64,000 nucleotides of DNA from Sphingomonas sp. RIT328 (GTDB lineage: Bacteria > Pseudomonadota > Alphaproteobacteria > Sphingomonadales > Sphingomonadaceae), in contig NZ_JFYV01000012.1 in assembly GCF_000632225.1 (NCBI RefSeq), positions 124,001-188,000 of the forward strand, given 5' to 3'. The stretch's first letter is position 1; each line of letters opens with the position of its first letter. Below, in pieces: positions 28,715 through 37,612 of this stretch. The notes under the pieces are model-generated. The model did not search any database. It saw only the letters and a program-made list of their open reading frames with translations, and had not been told where the DNA came from. The position numbers and the translations under genes were made by a program.

Positions 28715-28852
28715 ATGGCTGATCCCGATGAACCCATCCACGTCTCCAAAACCGAAGCGCGGGCGGGGTCGACGCCGGGGGTTACCCGCTACGTCCTGGC
28801 GATCTCGCTCGTCCTGATCATCGTGATCTTCGCCTTTCTTATCTTGCGGTAA
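28715..28852 (+). CDS. 45-aa single-pass membrane peptide between phyR and ecfG
   Basis: An ORF too short for most gene callers: MADPDEPIHVSKTEARAGST, PGVTRYVLAISLVLI, then IVIFAFLILR. It has a polar 24-residue N-terminus and one strongly hydrophobic helix (about 26-44) ending in Arg. The codons have the usual high third-position GC. No strong ribosome site is visible (TTGACGTTC precedes the ATG). It matches no family I can name. Location inside the GSR locus, 94 bp before ecfG, suggests co-regulation, but that is inference. Confidence 0.6.
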   Translation: MADPDEPIHVSKTEARAGSTPGVTRYVLAISLVLIIVIFAFLILR

Positions 28853-28946
28853 AACGGCTCACCCCGTCTCACTGGCATTTGCCGGCGCGGACCCTTATCT
28901 TGCCCCTCGAGGCGGCGATGATGTCCCCGGCTTTGAACGGAATTGC

Positions 28947-29600
28947 ATGACCCAGCCCGCTACGCGTACCGATGATTACGAAGACGACGACGCACCCGTG
29001 GCGCCGGTGGAACATGTCGCGCTGTCTGATCCGGAGTTCAAGAAACAGCTCGCCCAGGTGATTCCGCACCTGCGCGCGTTCGGCCGTTCGCTGTCGGGCA
29101 GCCGTGATCTCGCCGACGATCTGGTGCAGGAAACATTGCTCAAGGCCTGGGCGGCGCGGCAGCGGTTCCAGGCCGGCACCAATATGCGTGCCTGGACCTT
29201 CATCATCCTGCGCAATCTCTACCTGTCGCAGATGCGGCGTGCGCGTTTCAAGGGCGAGTGGGACGATCTCGTCGCCGACCGCATCCTCGCCGCGCCGGCC
29301 AGCCAGGACCGCCATGTCGAACTGGGCGATATGCAGCGCGCGCTGCTCCATCTGCCGCAGCCGCAGCGCGAGGCGCTGATCCTCGTCGGCGCCGGCGGCT
29401 TCGCCTATGAGGAAGCGGCGGAAATCTGTCAGGTCGCGGTCGGCACGATCAAGAGCCGAGTCGCGCGCGGTCGCGTCGCGCTGGAGGCGATCCTCAGCGA
29501 AGGCTCGCTGCCGTCGCGTCGCGAGCATGAGACCGACGTCAACAAGACCGCGCTCGATACGATCATGGGTGAGGTCGACGAACTCAGCCGCGGTCATTGA
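28947..29600 (+). CDS. ecfG: general stress response ECF sigma factor EcfG
   Basis: Group ECF15 sigma factor that directs RNA polymerase to GGAAC-N16/17-CGTT promoters. It has 217 aa: an acidic N-terminal extension (about 30 aa), region 2 (about 45-110, SRDLADDLVQETLLKAWAAR... MRAWTFIILRN), and region 4 (about 130-190, LPQPQREALILVGAGGFAYE, EICQVAVGTIKSRVARGR). Identity rests on these domains plus nepR and phyR nearby. It is not overlapped with nepR as in many species: here nepR pairs with the PhyP-like gene and ecfG is separate. A terminator follows. Confidence 0.95.
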   Translation: MTQPATRTDDYEDDDAPVAPVEHVALSDPEFKKQLAQVIPHLRAFGRSLSGSRDLADDLVQETLLKAWAARQRFQAGTNMRAWTFIILRNLYLSQMRRARFKGEWDDLVADRILAAPASQDRHVELGDMQRALLHLPQPQREALILVGAGGFAYEEAAEICQVAVGTIKSRVARGRVALEAILSEGSLPSRREHETDVNKTALDTIMGEVDELSRGH

Positions 29601-29658
29601 CGATGCGCGCGTCGGGCGGGTGTTGACCCGGCCCGGTCGCCACCGGTAAGACGAAATC

Positions 29659-29692
29659 GGGCGGTCCGTGCAAGGGCCGCCCTTTCTCGTTT
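29659..29692 (+). terminator. intrinsic terminator after ecfG
   Basis: GGGCGGTCC (29659-29667) and GGGCCGCCC (29674-29682) form a 9-bp stem with one G-U pair and a 6-nt loop, followed by TTTCTCGTTT. It separates ecfG from argD. Confidence 0.8.
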
Positions 29693-29712
29693 CGAGAGAC
29701 AGGAGACGTCCC

Positions 29713-30909
29713 GTGACCATGACCCCGCTGATGCCCGTCTACCCACGGTGCGGGGTGCGTCCGGTCCGCGGCGAAGGCTGCTATCTGATCAGCGAGGACG
29801 GCAGCCGCTATCTCGACATGGCGGCAGGCATCGCGGTCAATGCGCTCGGCCACGGCCATCCGCATCTCGTCAAGGCGATCGCCGAACAGGCGGCGACACT
29901 GATGCACGTCAGCAATCTCTACGGCTCGCCGCAGGGCGAGGCGCTCGCCGAGCGGATCGTCGCGAACAGCTTCGCCGACACGGTGTTCTTCACCAATTCG
30001 GGCACCGAGGCGGTGGAATGCGCGATCAAGACCGCGCGCCGCTATCATTATGCCGCAGGCAATCCGCAGCGTACGACGATCATCACCTTCAACAACGCCT
30101 TCCACGGCCGGACGATGGGCGCGATCTCGGCGACCAACCAGCCGAAGATGCGCGACGGCTTCGAACCGCTGCTGCCCGGCTTCGCTTATGCGCCGTTCAA
30201 CGATCTCGACGCCGCGCTGGCGCTGATCGACGACACCACCGCCGGCTTCATGGTCGAGACGATCCAGGGCGAGGGCGGTGTCTCGGTCGGCACACCCGAG
30301 TTCATCACCGGGCTGCGCAAGGCGTGCGACGAGCATGGTCTGCTGCTGATCCTCGACGAGGTGCAATGCGGCTACGGGCGCACCGGCAAGATGTGGGCCT
30401 ATGAGCATTACGGCATCGAGCCGGACATCATGTCGGTCGCCAAGGGCATCGGCGGCGGCTTCCCGCTCGGCGCCTGCCTCGCCACCGAAAAGGCGGCGAG
30501 CGGCATGGTGATCGGTACGCACGGCTCGACCTATGGCGGCAACCCGCTCGCGATGGCGGCGGGGCAGGCGGTGCTCGACGTCATGCTCGCCGACGGTTTC
30601 CTCGCCCGGGTCGAGACGATGGGCGAGCGGCTGCGCGGCGCGCTCGAGCAGATGATCCCCAATCACGACGAGATCTTCGACAGCGTGCGCGGCAAGGGGC
30701 TGATGCTCGGCCTCAAGCTCAAGGCCGGGGTCGAGCCGCGCGAGTTCGTCGCGCATGCCCGCGACAATCACGGGCTGTTGCTGGTCGCGGCTGGCGAGAA
30801 TGTCGTCCGCATGCTGCCGCCGCTGGTGATCGAGGATGCGCACGTCAGCGAATGTATCGACAAGTTGAGCGCCGCCGCGCGGGTGTTCGTCCCCGCCAGC
30901 GACGATTGA
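29713..30909 (+). CDS. argD: acetylornithine aminotransferase ArgD
   Basis: PLP-dependent class III aminotransferase converting N-acetylglutamate semialdehyde to N-acetylornithine in arginine synthesis (often also succinyl-DAP transamination). The cofactor lysine is K244 in [11 protein letters not shown]; the [15 protein letters not shown] phosphate loop and the [15 protein letters not shown] aspartate are present. The GTG at 29713 (398 aa) is chosen because AGGAG lies 7 nt upstream; the ATG at 29719 is the alternative and gives [13 protein letters not shown]. argF follows 43 bp downstream. Confidence 0.94.
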   Translation: MTMTPLMPVYPRCGVRPVRGEGCYLISEDGSRYLDMAAGIAVNALGHGHPHLVKAIAEQAATLMHVSNLYGSPQGEALAERIVANSFADTVFFTNSGTEAVECAIKTARRYHYAAGNPQRTTIITFNNAFHGRTMGAISATNQPKMRDGFEPLLPGFAYAPFNDLDAALALIDDTTAGFMVETIQGEGGVSVGTPEFITGLRKACDEHGLLLILDEVQCGYGRTGKMWAYEHYGIEPDIMSVAKGIGGGFPLGACLATEKAASGMVIGTHGSTYGGNPLAMAAGQAVLDVMLADGFLARVETMGERLRGALEQMIPNHDEIFDSVRGKGLMLGLKLKAGVEPREFVAHARDNHGLLLVAAGENVVRMLPPLVIEDAHVSECIDKLSAAARVFVPASDD

Positions 30910-30916
30910 GACGATC

Positions 30917-30938
30917 CCCTCTCCGCCGCCGGAGAGGG
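30917..30938. repeat. hairpin between argD and argF
   Basis: CCCTCTCCG (30917-30925) pairs perfectly with CGGAGAGGG (30930-30938) around a 4-nt loop. There is no T tract, so it is more likely an mRNA processing or stability element, or a short dispersed palindrome, than a terminator. Confidence 0.55.
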
Positions 30939-30952
30939 ACGGAAGGACCGAT

Positions 30953-31870
30953 ATGCGCCATTTCCTCAACCTCACCGCCGCCGGGGCCGATGGCGTCGCC
31001 GCGATGCTCGCCGAGGCGATCGACCGCAAGGCGGCACGCGCCGGCTTTCCCAAGGGACGGGCCGATGCCGACGCGCCGCTCGCCGGCCATGTGCTGGCGA
31101 TGATCTTCGAGAAGAATTCGACCCGGACCCGCGTCAGCTTCGACATGGCGATCCGCCAGCTTGGCGGCAGCTCGATCGTCATGGATGCGGGATCGATGCA
31201 GCTCGGCCGCGGCGAGAGCATCGCCGATACGGCACGCGTCTTGTCGGGCTATGTCGACGCGATCATGATCCGCACCGACGATCATGCCAAGATCGAGGAC
31301 ATGGCGCGGCATGCGACCGTGCCGGTGATCAACGGCCTCACCGATCAATCGCATCCGTGCCAGATCATGGCCGATCTCCAGACCATCCTGGAAGACGGCA
31401 AAGCGCTGCCCGGGCTCAAGATGGCGTGGCTCGGCGACGGCAATAACGTGCTCGCCTCGCTGATCGAGGCGGCGGGGCTGATGCAGTTCGACGTCGTCGC
31501 CGCCTGTCCGCAGGGCTTCATGCCGAGCGAGGCGGATGTCGCCTTGGGACAGGGCCGCGCGCGCGTCGTCGCCTCGCCGCAGGAGGCGGTGGAGGGCGCG
31601 GACGTGATCGTCACCGACACCTGGATTTCGATGGGCCAGGCGCATGCCGAAACCAAACTCGCGGCGATGATGCCCTATCAGGTCGACGAAGCGCTGATGG
31701 CGCGCGCCAAGCCCGATGCGCGCTTCCTCCACTGCCTCCCCGCGCATCGCGGCGAGGAGGTGGTCGACGCGGTGATCGACGGTCCGCAGTCGCTGATCTG
31801 GCAGGAAGCGGGCAATCGCCTCCATGCCCAGAAGGCGGTGCTGCGCTGGGTGTTCGGCCAGATCGGCTGA
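30953..31870 (+). CDS. argF: ornithine carbamoyltransferase
   Basis: Carbamoylates ornithine to citrulline in arginine biosynthesis. The carbamoyl-phosphate motif STRTR is at residues 56-60, HPCQ at 134-137, and the ornithine/catalytic [11 protein letters not shown] near the C-terminus (305 aa). GGAAGG precedes the ATG by about 6 nt. The argD-argF-hslO order is typical of sphingomonads. Confidence 0.96.
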   Translation: MRHFLNLTAAGADGVAAMLAEAIDRKAARAGFPKGRADADAPLAGHVLAMIFEKNSTRTRVSFDMAIRQLGGSSIVMDAGSMQLGRGESIADTARVLSGYVDAIMIRTDDHAKIEDMARHATVPVINGLTDQSHPCQIMADLQTILEDGKALPGLKMAWLGDGNNVLASLIEAAGLMQFDVVAACPQGFMPSEADVALGQGRARVVASPQEAVEGADVIVTDTWISMGQAHAETKLAAMMPYQVDEALMARAKPDARFLHCLPAHRGEEVVDAVIDGPQSLIWQEAGNRLHAQKAVLRWVFGQIG

Positions 31871-31938
31871 CGCGGCGGGGGCGGGGCAGGCCAGTGCCCG
31901 CGGTTGACCGATCCGCATCGACCCCCCATTTTCCGCTT

Positions 31939-32847
31939 ATGCAACAACCCCATGATATCGATCGCGCGCTCGGTTTCGCGATTCCCTCCCGCTCGGCGCG
32001 CGGACGGATCGTGCGGCTCGGGCCGGCGCTCGACGCGGTGCTTGCCGCGCACACCTATCCGCCGGCGATCGAGGCCTTGCTCGCCGAGGCGCTGACCTTG
32101 GTCGCGCTGATCGGCTCGACGCTCAAGGACCCGACCGCGCAGCTGACGATGCAGACGCGCACCGAACAGGGCGTCGTGCAGTTGATGGTCTGCGACTATC
32201 GCGGCGGCGAGGTGCGCGGCTATATCGATTACGACGCCGATCGGCTCGCGGCCGCGCCGGAACAGCCGACCTTGTTCGCCCTGTTCGGTCAGGGCTATCT
32301 GGCGATCACCTTCGATCTCGCCGCCACCGGCGAACGCTATCAGGGCATCGTCCCGCTCGACGGCGAGACGCTGGCCGAGGCGGCGCAGAGCTATTTCGTC
32401 CAGTCGGAGCAGATCCCCAGCCTCGTCCGCGTCGGCATCGGTCGCGACGGGGAAGGGCGCACGGTCGCCGGCGGTCTGTTCCTCCAGCATCTGCCCGAGG
32501 GCGAGGTCGGCCGCGAGCGGTTGCACACGCGGCTCGATCATCCCGAATGGGAGCATGTCGAGGCGCTCGGGCAGACGATGGGCGCCGACGAACTTGCCGA
32601 TCCGTCGCTGTCGCTCGAAACGCTGATCTGGCGATTGTTCAACGAGGAACCCGACGTGCGCGTTCTCGCCGCGACCCCGCTGTCGCGCGGCTGCCGCTGC
32701 AACGGGGACTATATCGCCAGCGTCATCGCCAAATTCTCGCCGGAGGAGCGGCGCGAGATGGCCGATGAGAATGGCCTGATCCACGTCGATTGCGCCTTCT
32801 GCGCGGTCAAATTCCCGGTGCCCGCCGAGGCGGACCCGGTCGCCTGA
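31939..32847 (+). CDS. hslO: redox-regulated chaperone Hsp33
   Basis: Cytoplasmic holdase activated by oxidation of a zinc centre. Zinc cysteines are C252, C254 (GCRCNGDY), C285 and C288 (VDCAFC), the expected CxC and CxxC pattern. The 302-aa length from the ATG at 31939 agrees with the family; a longer in-frame extension to 31894 lacks similarity. It follows argF by 68 bp and may share its transcript. Confidence 0.94.
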   Translation: MQQPHDIDRALGFAIPSRSARGRIVRLGPALDAVLAAHTYPPAIEALLAEALTLVALIGSTLKDPTAQLTMQTRTEQGVVQLMVCDYRGGEVRGYIDYDADRLAAAPEQPTLFALFGQGYLAITFDLAATGERYQGIVPLDGETLAEAAQSYFVQSEQIPSLVRVGIGRDGEGRTVAGGLFLQHLPEGEVGRERLHTRLDHPEWEHVEALGQTMGADELADPSLSLETLIWRLFNEEPDVRVLAATPLSRGCRCNGDYIASVIAKFSPEERREMADENGLIHVDCAFCAVKFPVPAEADPVA

Positions 32848-32955
32848 CGCCGCGGCGTTAATCTCTTTTTAGGGCGGGCGGCCTAATGACGGGGTGTACC
32901 AGTTTCTACCGGTACGCTTTTCTCCTTGGGGATGCTGGTCGCGTCCCTCTCCTTC

Positions 32956-32990
32956 AAAAGGGCCGCCTGATCCGCGGCCCTTTTCTTTTG
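32956..32990 (+). terminator. strong intrinsic terminator upstream of queC
   Basis: AAAAGGGCCGC (32956-32966) and GCGGCCCTTTT (32974-32984) form a perfect 11-bp stem with a 7-nt loop, followed by CTTTTGCT. The A-rich left arm makes it potentially bidirectional. It may end the hslO transcript or a short leader/sRNA arising in 32848-32955, which also holds a small GTACC/GGTAC hairpin. Confidence 0.85.
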
Positions 32991-33025
32991 CTCCGCTTTG
33001 GCCTAGCGCCGCGGAGATCATGACC

Positions 33026-33715
33026 ATGTCCAACGAGGCCCCTCTGGCCGTCGTGCTCGTCTCGGGCGGGCTCGATTCGATGATCTCCGCCGCCAGCGCG
33101 CGCGAGGCGGGCTATCGCCTGCTCGCGCTGTCGGTTGATTATAACCAGCGTCACCGGGTCGAACTCGCCGCCGCGCGCCGTGTCGCCGCGACGCTTGGCG
33201 CGGAACGGCATATCGTGCTGCCGCTCGATCTGTCGGCCTTCGGCGGCTCGGCGCTGACCGACGATATCGCCGTGCCGAAGGACGGCGTCGGCGAGGGCAT
33301 CCCCGTCACCTACGTGCCGGCGCGCAACACGATCTTCCTCAGCCTCGCGCTCGGCTGGGCCGAGGCGGCGGGATCGCGCGACCTGTTCATCGGCGTCAAC
33401 GCGCTCGATTATTCCGGCTATCCCGATTGCCGCCCCGAATTCATCGCCGCCTTCGAAGGCCTGGCGGAGATCGCCACCAAGGCGGGGGTCGAGGGCGAGC
33501 CGTTCAAGATCCACGCGCCGCTCCAGCATATGACCAAGGCGGATATCGTCCGCGAGGGCACCCGACTGGGCGTCGACATGGGGTTGAGCTGGTCGTGCTA
33601 CGATCCCGCACCGGGCGGCGTGCATTGCGGCGATTGCGACAGCTGCCGGCTGCGCGCCAAGGGCTTCGAGGAGGCCGGTATCGCCGACCCGACGGTCTAC
33701 GCCGTCCGGCCCTGA
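33026..33715 (+). CDS. queC: 7-cyano-7-deazaguanine synthase QueC
   Basis: Converts 7-carboxy-7-deazaguanine with ammonia and ATP to preQ0 in queuosine biosynthesis. The PP-loop SGGLDS is at residues 13-18, and the C-terminal zinc cysteines are in [20 protein letters not shown]. Of two nearby ATGs, 33026 is preferred because GGAG is 9 nt upstream (3 nt from the one at 33020); it gives 229 aa. queE follows after 4 bp. Confidence 0.94.
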   Translation: MSNEAPLAVVLVSGGLDSMISAASAREAGYRLLALSVDYNQRHRVELAAARRVAATLGAERHIVLPLDLSAFGGSALTDDIAVPKDGVGEGIPVTYVPARNTIFLSLALGWAEAAGSRDLFIGVNALDYSGYPDCRPEFIAAFEGLAEIATKAGVEGEPFKIHAPLQHMTKADIVREGTRLGVDMGLSWSCYDPAPGGVHCGDCDSCRLRAKGFEEAGIADPTVYAVRP

Positions 33716-33719
33716 TCCG

Positions 33720-34352
33720 ATGTCCTATGCGGTCAAGGAAATGTTCCTCACCCTGCAGGGCGAGGGCGTCAACGCCGGGCGGCGTGCGGTGTTCGTGCGC
33801 TTTGCCGGCTGCAACCTGTGGAGCGGACGCGAGCAGGACCGGGCGAGCGCGGTCTGCCGCTTCTGCGATACCGATTTCGTCGGCGTCGACGGGCTCGGCG
33901 GCGGCAAGTTCGCCGATGCCGATGCGCTCGTCGCGGCGGTGATCGGCTTTTGGGGCGCGGGGCAGGGCGACCGTTTCGTCGTGCTGACCGGCGGCGAGCC
34001 GATGTTGCAGGTCGACGATGCGCTGGTCGAGGCGCTCCATGCCGCGGGCTTCCGCATCGCGATTGAGACCAACGGCACGCTGGCCGTGCATCCCGGGATC
34101 GACTGGGTCTGCGTCAGCCCCAAGGCGGGCAGTCACGTCGTGCAGCGCTCGGGCGACGAGCTCAAGCTGGTCTGGCCGCAGCCCGGCAGCGACATCGACG
34201 CGGTCGAGGCCTGGGACTTCACCCACCGCCTGTTGCAGCCGATGGACGATGCGCGCGGGGCGGCGAATATCGAAGCGGCGATCGCCGTGGTGATGGCGCG
34301 GCCGCAGTGGCGGCTGTCGCTCCAGACGCACAAGCTTCTGGGGCTGCGCTAG
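33720..34352 (+). CDS. queE: 7-carboxy-7-deazaguanine synthase QueE
   Basis: Radical-SAM enzyme contracting 6-carboxytetrahydropterin to 7-carboxy-7-deazaguanine. The iron-sulfur cysteines are C31, C46 and C49, the CX14CX2C arrangement that distinguishes QueE from the usual CX3CX2C radical-SAM motif. It has 210 aa and a GGEPMLQ loop. It is almost contiguous with queC, so both pathway steps are co-expressed; queD is not in the window. Confidence 0.94.
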   Translation: MSYAVKEMFLTLQGEGVNAGRRAVFVRFAGCNLWSGREQDRASAVCRFCDTDFVGVDGLGGGKFADADALVAAVIGFWGAGQGDRFVVLTGGEPMLQVDDALVEALHAAGFRIAIETNGTLAVHPGIDWVCVSPKAGSHVVQRSGDELKLVWPQPGSDIDAVEAWDFTHRLLQPMDDARGAANIEAAIAVVMARPQWRLSLQTHKLLGLR

Positions 34353-34379
34353 GCCGAGCGGGGCTGGTGCCCACTTAGG

Positions 34380-34510
34380 GGCGAGGCCTCTGCAAAACAC
34401 CCTCCATGCCGGGCCCGTTCCGGCATCGACGGTTCCGCAGGGGTTTCAGCCGATCATTTCGTGGCACGGTGGGCCCCGGACCCAGTTTGGGGTGATGGCG
34501 CGTGATGGGC
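34380..34510. repeat. dispersed imperfect palindrome, copy 2
   Basis: This copy lies in the 351-bp gene-free stretch 34353-34703 between queE and a convergent gene. It shares the core at 34413-34441 with 28515-28543 (28 of 29 bases), plus the preceding ACCTCT/GCCTCT...CCCTCC segment and a right half with GGTGGGCCCCGGACCC and GGGGTGATGG. I see no gene in the stretch. Confidence 0.75.
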
Positions 34511-34703
34511 GAGGGCGGGACGTTCGCAGGGGTGTCGCATGGGCGGCAATCCAGTGGCCCGGCTAAACCGCTGTCACACGTAATATTCGATCGCCGGCTG
34601 CGCTCGATCCCGGTCTAGGTTCGGTGACCGCCCCGAAGCCCGCGCCGGAGCGGTGCACGACAGTCAACCGGCGCCGCGAAGAAACCCCCGCGGCGCCCGT
34701 CGA

Positions 34704-35438
34704 TCACCGCTGCGCGGTCTGCGTCGCCGATACATCGGCAGCGGCGGTCGCGGTCGCCGGCGCGGCGGGCGGCCAGTTGAACGCGCCGCACTTCTTGGTG
34801 ACCCACTCGCCCTTCTTGTTCCAGCAGATCGCATCCAGCCGCGGCTGCGAGGCATAATCGCGGCCCAGGTAGCGCGTGAACTGCTGCTCGCCATAGGGGG
34901 TCAGGCTGTTGCGCAGTTCGCGGACGTGATCCATCGCGAAGTCGCCGAAGCTGCCGCGCGGCACGAAGGTCGCGTCGCGGCCGATCGCGCTCGCCGTCTG
35001 GCAGAAGCCGTATTGCGCGGCGACCGTGGCATAGCCCGAATAGGTGCGCGTGCCGAACTGGTCGAGCGCGGCCTGGCCGGCCTTGGGCGTCTTGTTGATC
35101 CGCGTGAAATATTTGGTGAGCGTGTCGAACGAGGTCTTGAGCTCGGCCTCGTGGTCCTTGAGCACCGCATTGTAGTTGGGCACGGTGAGCAGCGTCGGCT
35201 CGAACTGGCATTGCAGGGCGGCGACGTTGAGCCCGGCGCGGACGTTCCAAGCCATGGCGGCGCGCAGTTCGGCCTCGTTCGCGCCGGGCAGCACCTGGCC
35301 GAGCCCGTCCTCATGACCCTTGACGGTTTCGCCGCGGAAATCGTGTGAGCGCAAGAAGAATTGGGCCGAGGCGGGCGCGGCCGCCACCAAACCGACCGCG
35401 GCGCCGCCAAGCGCCAGCGCGATACGCAACACAGTCAT
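34704..35438 (-). CDS. exported protein of unknown function
   Basis: I do not recognise a named family. The 244-aa product starts with a clear signal peptide (MTVLRIALALGGAAVGLVAAAPASAQ), so it is periplasmic or secreted. The mature part is mostly helical with four cysteines that could form disulfides (CQFEP, YGFCQTA, AICWNKKG, KKCGAF). A segment HVRELRNSLTPYGEQQFTRYL is the most distinctive, and the C-terminus is an Ala/Thr-rich tail. GAGGATGACGAG lies just before the ATG. It is convergent with queE. Confidence 0.75.
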   Translation of the reverse strand: MTVLRIALALGGAAVGLVAAAPASAQFFLRSHDFRGETVKGHEDGLGQVLPGANEAELRAAMAWNVRAGLNVAALQCQFEPTLLTVPNYNAVLKDHEAELKTSFDTLTKYFTRINKTPKAGQAALDQFGTRTYSGYATVAAQYGFCQTASAIGRDATFVPRGSFGDFAMDHVRELRNSLTPYGEQQFTRYLGRDYASQPRLDAICWNKKGEWVTKKCGAFNWPPAAPATATAAADVSATQTAQR

Positions 35439-35560
35439 CTCTCGTCATCCTCACCGAGGGGGTAATGTGTCGCGATTCTAGACGCTTTTGGGCGAAGACC
35501 CAATCCCCGATCGAAGGCGGACAGCATAAAATCCGATGAACTGCGCTCCGGCGCCGAAGC

Positions 35561-35592
35561 CAAAGAAAAAGCCGCCCGGTTGCCCGGACGGC
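35561..35592 (-). terminator. intrinsic terminator for the Met-rich lipoprotein gene
   Basis: Arms 35571-35579 and 35584-35592 form a 9-bp stem with a 4-nt loop; on the minus strand it is followed by TTTTTCTTTG. It ends the transcript from 35888. Confidence 0.8.
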
Positions 35593-35624
35593 CGTTTCAC
35601 GTACGTAATATCCCGAAGGGGAGA

Positions 35625-35888
35625 TTACATCGCGTTCGTGGTCATGGTGTCGTTCGACATCATGGTGTCGTTCGACATCATCGTGTCGTTGGCCATCATG
35701 CCACCGTTCGACGCACCGTCAACGGCGGTCATGTTGTCGCTCATGGTGCCCATGTCGTCGGTGGTGTTCATGTCGGTGACCATCGTGTTGTCGGTGGTCG
35801 TCTCGGTCTTCGGGCCACACGCCGAAACCGCGAGAGCGGCGCCGGCGATCAGCGAGCCGGTCAGGACCTTGGAGATGAGTGCACGCAT
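35625..35888 (-). CDS. Met/Asn/Asp/Thr-rich repeat lipoprotein
   Basis: An 87-aa predicted lipoprotein. The signal MRALISKVLTGSLIAGAALAVSAC has lipobox AVSAC. The whole mature part is low complexity, with repeated NDTMMS and TDNM-like units, about one methionine in five residues and many acidic residues. The gene therefore encodes an exposed, disordered, Met-rich and Asp-rich chain. Metal (copper) binding or oxidant quenching by methionines is conceivable but unproven. GGGAGC lies before the ATG, and a terminator follows directly. Confidence 0.8.
   Translation of the reverse strand: MRALISKVLTGSLIAGAALAVSACGPKTETTTDNTMVTDMNTTDDMGTMSDNMTAVDGASNGGMMANDTMMSNDTMMSNDTMTTNAM
35647..35700. repeat. 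three 18-bp tandem units within the lipoprotein gene
   Basis: Units at 35647-35664, 35665-35682 and 35683-35700: the first two differ by one base and the third by a few, each encoding NDTMMS or a close variant on the minus strand. The in-frame period allows copy-number change without a frameshift. Confidence 0.85.
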
Positions 35889-35976
35889 TGGAAGCTCCCT
35901 AGAATAGGATTTGGACGGCTTGCTGGCCCTTTAATACCCAAATCGCAGTGGACATTAATCGCATAATGCCCGGCCC

Positions 35977-36654
35977 TCAAGCCTCGTTTTCTTTCCCGCT
36001 CGTTTCTGTCGGACAAGAGAGGGACTTGAGGAACGCCGGAGCGCTCAACGCAAGGGCTGCGTCGAAGGTTTCCAGCCCCGCATCGCGGCCGAGCGCGGCG
36101 AGGCTGGTCACCGGATATTCGGGCAGGCCGCACGGGACGATCCCGCCGAAGTGGCTGAGATCGGGCGATACGTTGACCGCCAGGCCATGCATCGTGATCC
36201 ACCGGCGGACGCGCACGCCGATCGCGCCGATCTTCGCCTCGCTGCCGCCGTCCCGCGTCCAGATGCCGACGCGTCCCTCTGCGCGGAACGCGGCGACGCC
36301 GAGCTGTCCCAATGCCGCGATCACCCAGCCCTCGACCGCATGGACGAAACAGCGCACGTCGCGCCCGCGCCGGTTGAGGTCGAGCACCAGATAGACGATC
36401 CGCTGGCCGGGACCGTGATAGGTATATTTGCCGCCGCGCCCGGTCGCCACCACCGGGAAGCGCGGGTCGATCAGATCGCTGGCGACCGCGCTGGTGCCGG
36501 CGGTGTAGATCGGCGGATGTTCGAGCAGCCAGATCAGCTCGCGCGCCTCGCCCGCCTGCACCGCCTCGCTGCGGGCCTGCATCGCGGCGAGGGCTTCGTC
36601 ATAGGGCGTGAGCCCCGGCGCCACGCGCCATTCGATGCCGTCGAGATCGTCCAT
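35977..36654 (-). CDS. lipB: octanoyl-[ACP]:protein N-octanoyltransferase LipB
   Basis: Transfers octanoate from ACP to lipoyl domains, the first step of lipoic acid synthesis. The [12 protein letters not shown] motif (about 73-84), the lysine K141 in EAKIGAIGV and the acyl-accepting C175 in [11 protein letters not shown] are intact. The ATG at 36654 gives 225 aa, the normal size; the frame can be extended to a TTG at 36744 without similarity. It is divergent from the membrane-protein gene at 36767, with a 112-bp spacer. Confidence 0.94.
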   Translation of the reverse strand: MDDLDGIEWRVAPGLTPYDEALAAMQARSEAVQAGEARELIWLLEHPPIYTAGTSAVASDLIDPRFPVVATGRGGKYTYHGPGQRIVYLVLDLNRRGRDVRCFVHAVEGWVIAALGQLGVAAFRAEGRVGIWTRDGGSEAKIGAIGVRVRRWITMHGLAVNVSPDLSHFGGIVPCGLPEYPVTSLAALGRDAGLETFDAALALSAPAFLKSLSCPTETSGKENEA

Positions 36655-36766
36655 CGCCGGCGCTGTGAACCGGTCGCCCGGCGCTGGCAAGTTCCACGCG
36701 TTGGCGAGTGGCCAAGTCGGCGCGGCTGCGGTAACCGGTCGCAAACGCCGTCATAAGGGGGTGCCG

Positions 36767-37612
36767 ATGGTCAAGATGGGCAATGTGTGGGACCGCAGCG
36801 TCGCGGTGCTCGACGGGCGCGGCGGCATGCTCGCCGGCGTCGCGGCGCTGACGCTGTTCGTGCCGCAGGTGATCGCCGCCGCCTACACGGCCTATGCCGC
36901 GCCAAGCACCGCCAAGGTCGTGATCGCCGTGGTGATACAGATCCTGGTGACCGTCGCGGCGTTGTGGGGACAATTGGTCATCACCGCCGCCGCCTCCGAT
37001 CCCGCCCTCGACCGGCCCGCCGCGGGGCGGCTGGCGCGCGTGCGGTTCGGCCCGGCGCTGCTCGTCGCGCTCGTACTGGCGCTCGCTTTCTCGTTGCTGT
37101 TCCTGCCGGCGGCCCTCCTGTTCTCCTATGCCGGGATCGACGTGACCCATCTGGGGGATCGGGCGACGCCGGTGGTGTCGTCGCCGGGCGCGGCGGGGGC
37201 GGGCGGGCTGTACACCGTGGTCATGCTGATCGTGGTGCTGTTCGTCGCGGTGCGGTTCCTGCCGCTCTATGCGGTCGTCCTGCACGAACGGCTCGGGTTG
37301 GGCGCGATCGCGCGCAGCTGGCGGCTGACGCGGCGGCATACGTGGCGACTGATCGGCGCGGTGCTGCTGTTCCTGATCGTGCTGCTCGTCGCGACGATGG
37401 CGGCGCAGTCGGTCAGCGGGCTTGTCCTGCGGCTGGCGCTCGGCGCCGATTCGGCGGCGACGGTCGGCTTCCTGTCGGCGAGCATCGCGCAGGGGGTGTC
37501 CACCGCCCTGACCTTGATGGCGATCGTCTTTTCGGCGCAGCTTTACGTCGCGCTGGTCGCCCGTGAACAGCTGTTGCGCGACAAGGCCGCACGGACCTGG
37601 ACCGACGTATGA
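36767..37612 (+). CDS. polytopic membrane protein of unknown function
   Basis: A 281-aa protein with about six hydrophobic helices (for example GMLAGVAALTLFVPQVIAAA, GPALLVALVLALAFSLLFLP, LIGAVLLFLIVLLVATMAA). A conserved-looking loop RLGLGAIARSWRLTRRHTWR precedes the last helices. The pattern resembles the glycerophosphodiester-phosphodiesterase membrane-domain superfamily, a weak assignment. AGGGGG lies 5 nt before the ATG. Its stop overlaps the next gene (ATGA). Confidence 0.8.
   Translation: MVKMGNVWDRSVAVLDGRGGMLAGVAALTLFVPQVIAAAYTAYAAPSTAKVVIAVVIQILVTVAALWGQLVITAAASDPALDRPAAGRLARVRFGPALLVALVLALAFSLLFLPAALLFSYAGIDVTHLGDRATPVVSSPGAAGAGGLYTVVMLIVVLFVAVRFLPLYAVVLHERLGLGAIARSWRLTRRHTWRLIGAVLLFLIVLLVATMAAQSVSGLVLRLALGADSAATVGFLSASIAQGVSTALTLMAIVFSAQLYVALVAREQLLRDKAARTWTDV

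Noticed and set aside
32880..32990. preQ1 riboswitch before queC
   Set aside because: The region lacks the short C-rich pseudoknot with an A-rich tail expected of preQ1-I, and preQ1-II is known from other phyla. Only a hairpin and a terminator can be supported.
35647..35700. CRISPR-like array
   Set aside because: The 18-bp units are directly adjacent without spacers and encode in-frame peptide repeats of a lipoprotein.
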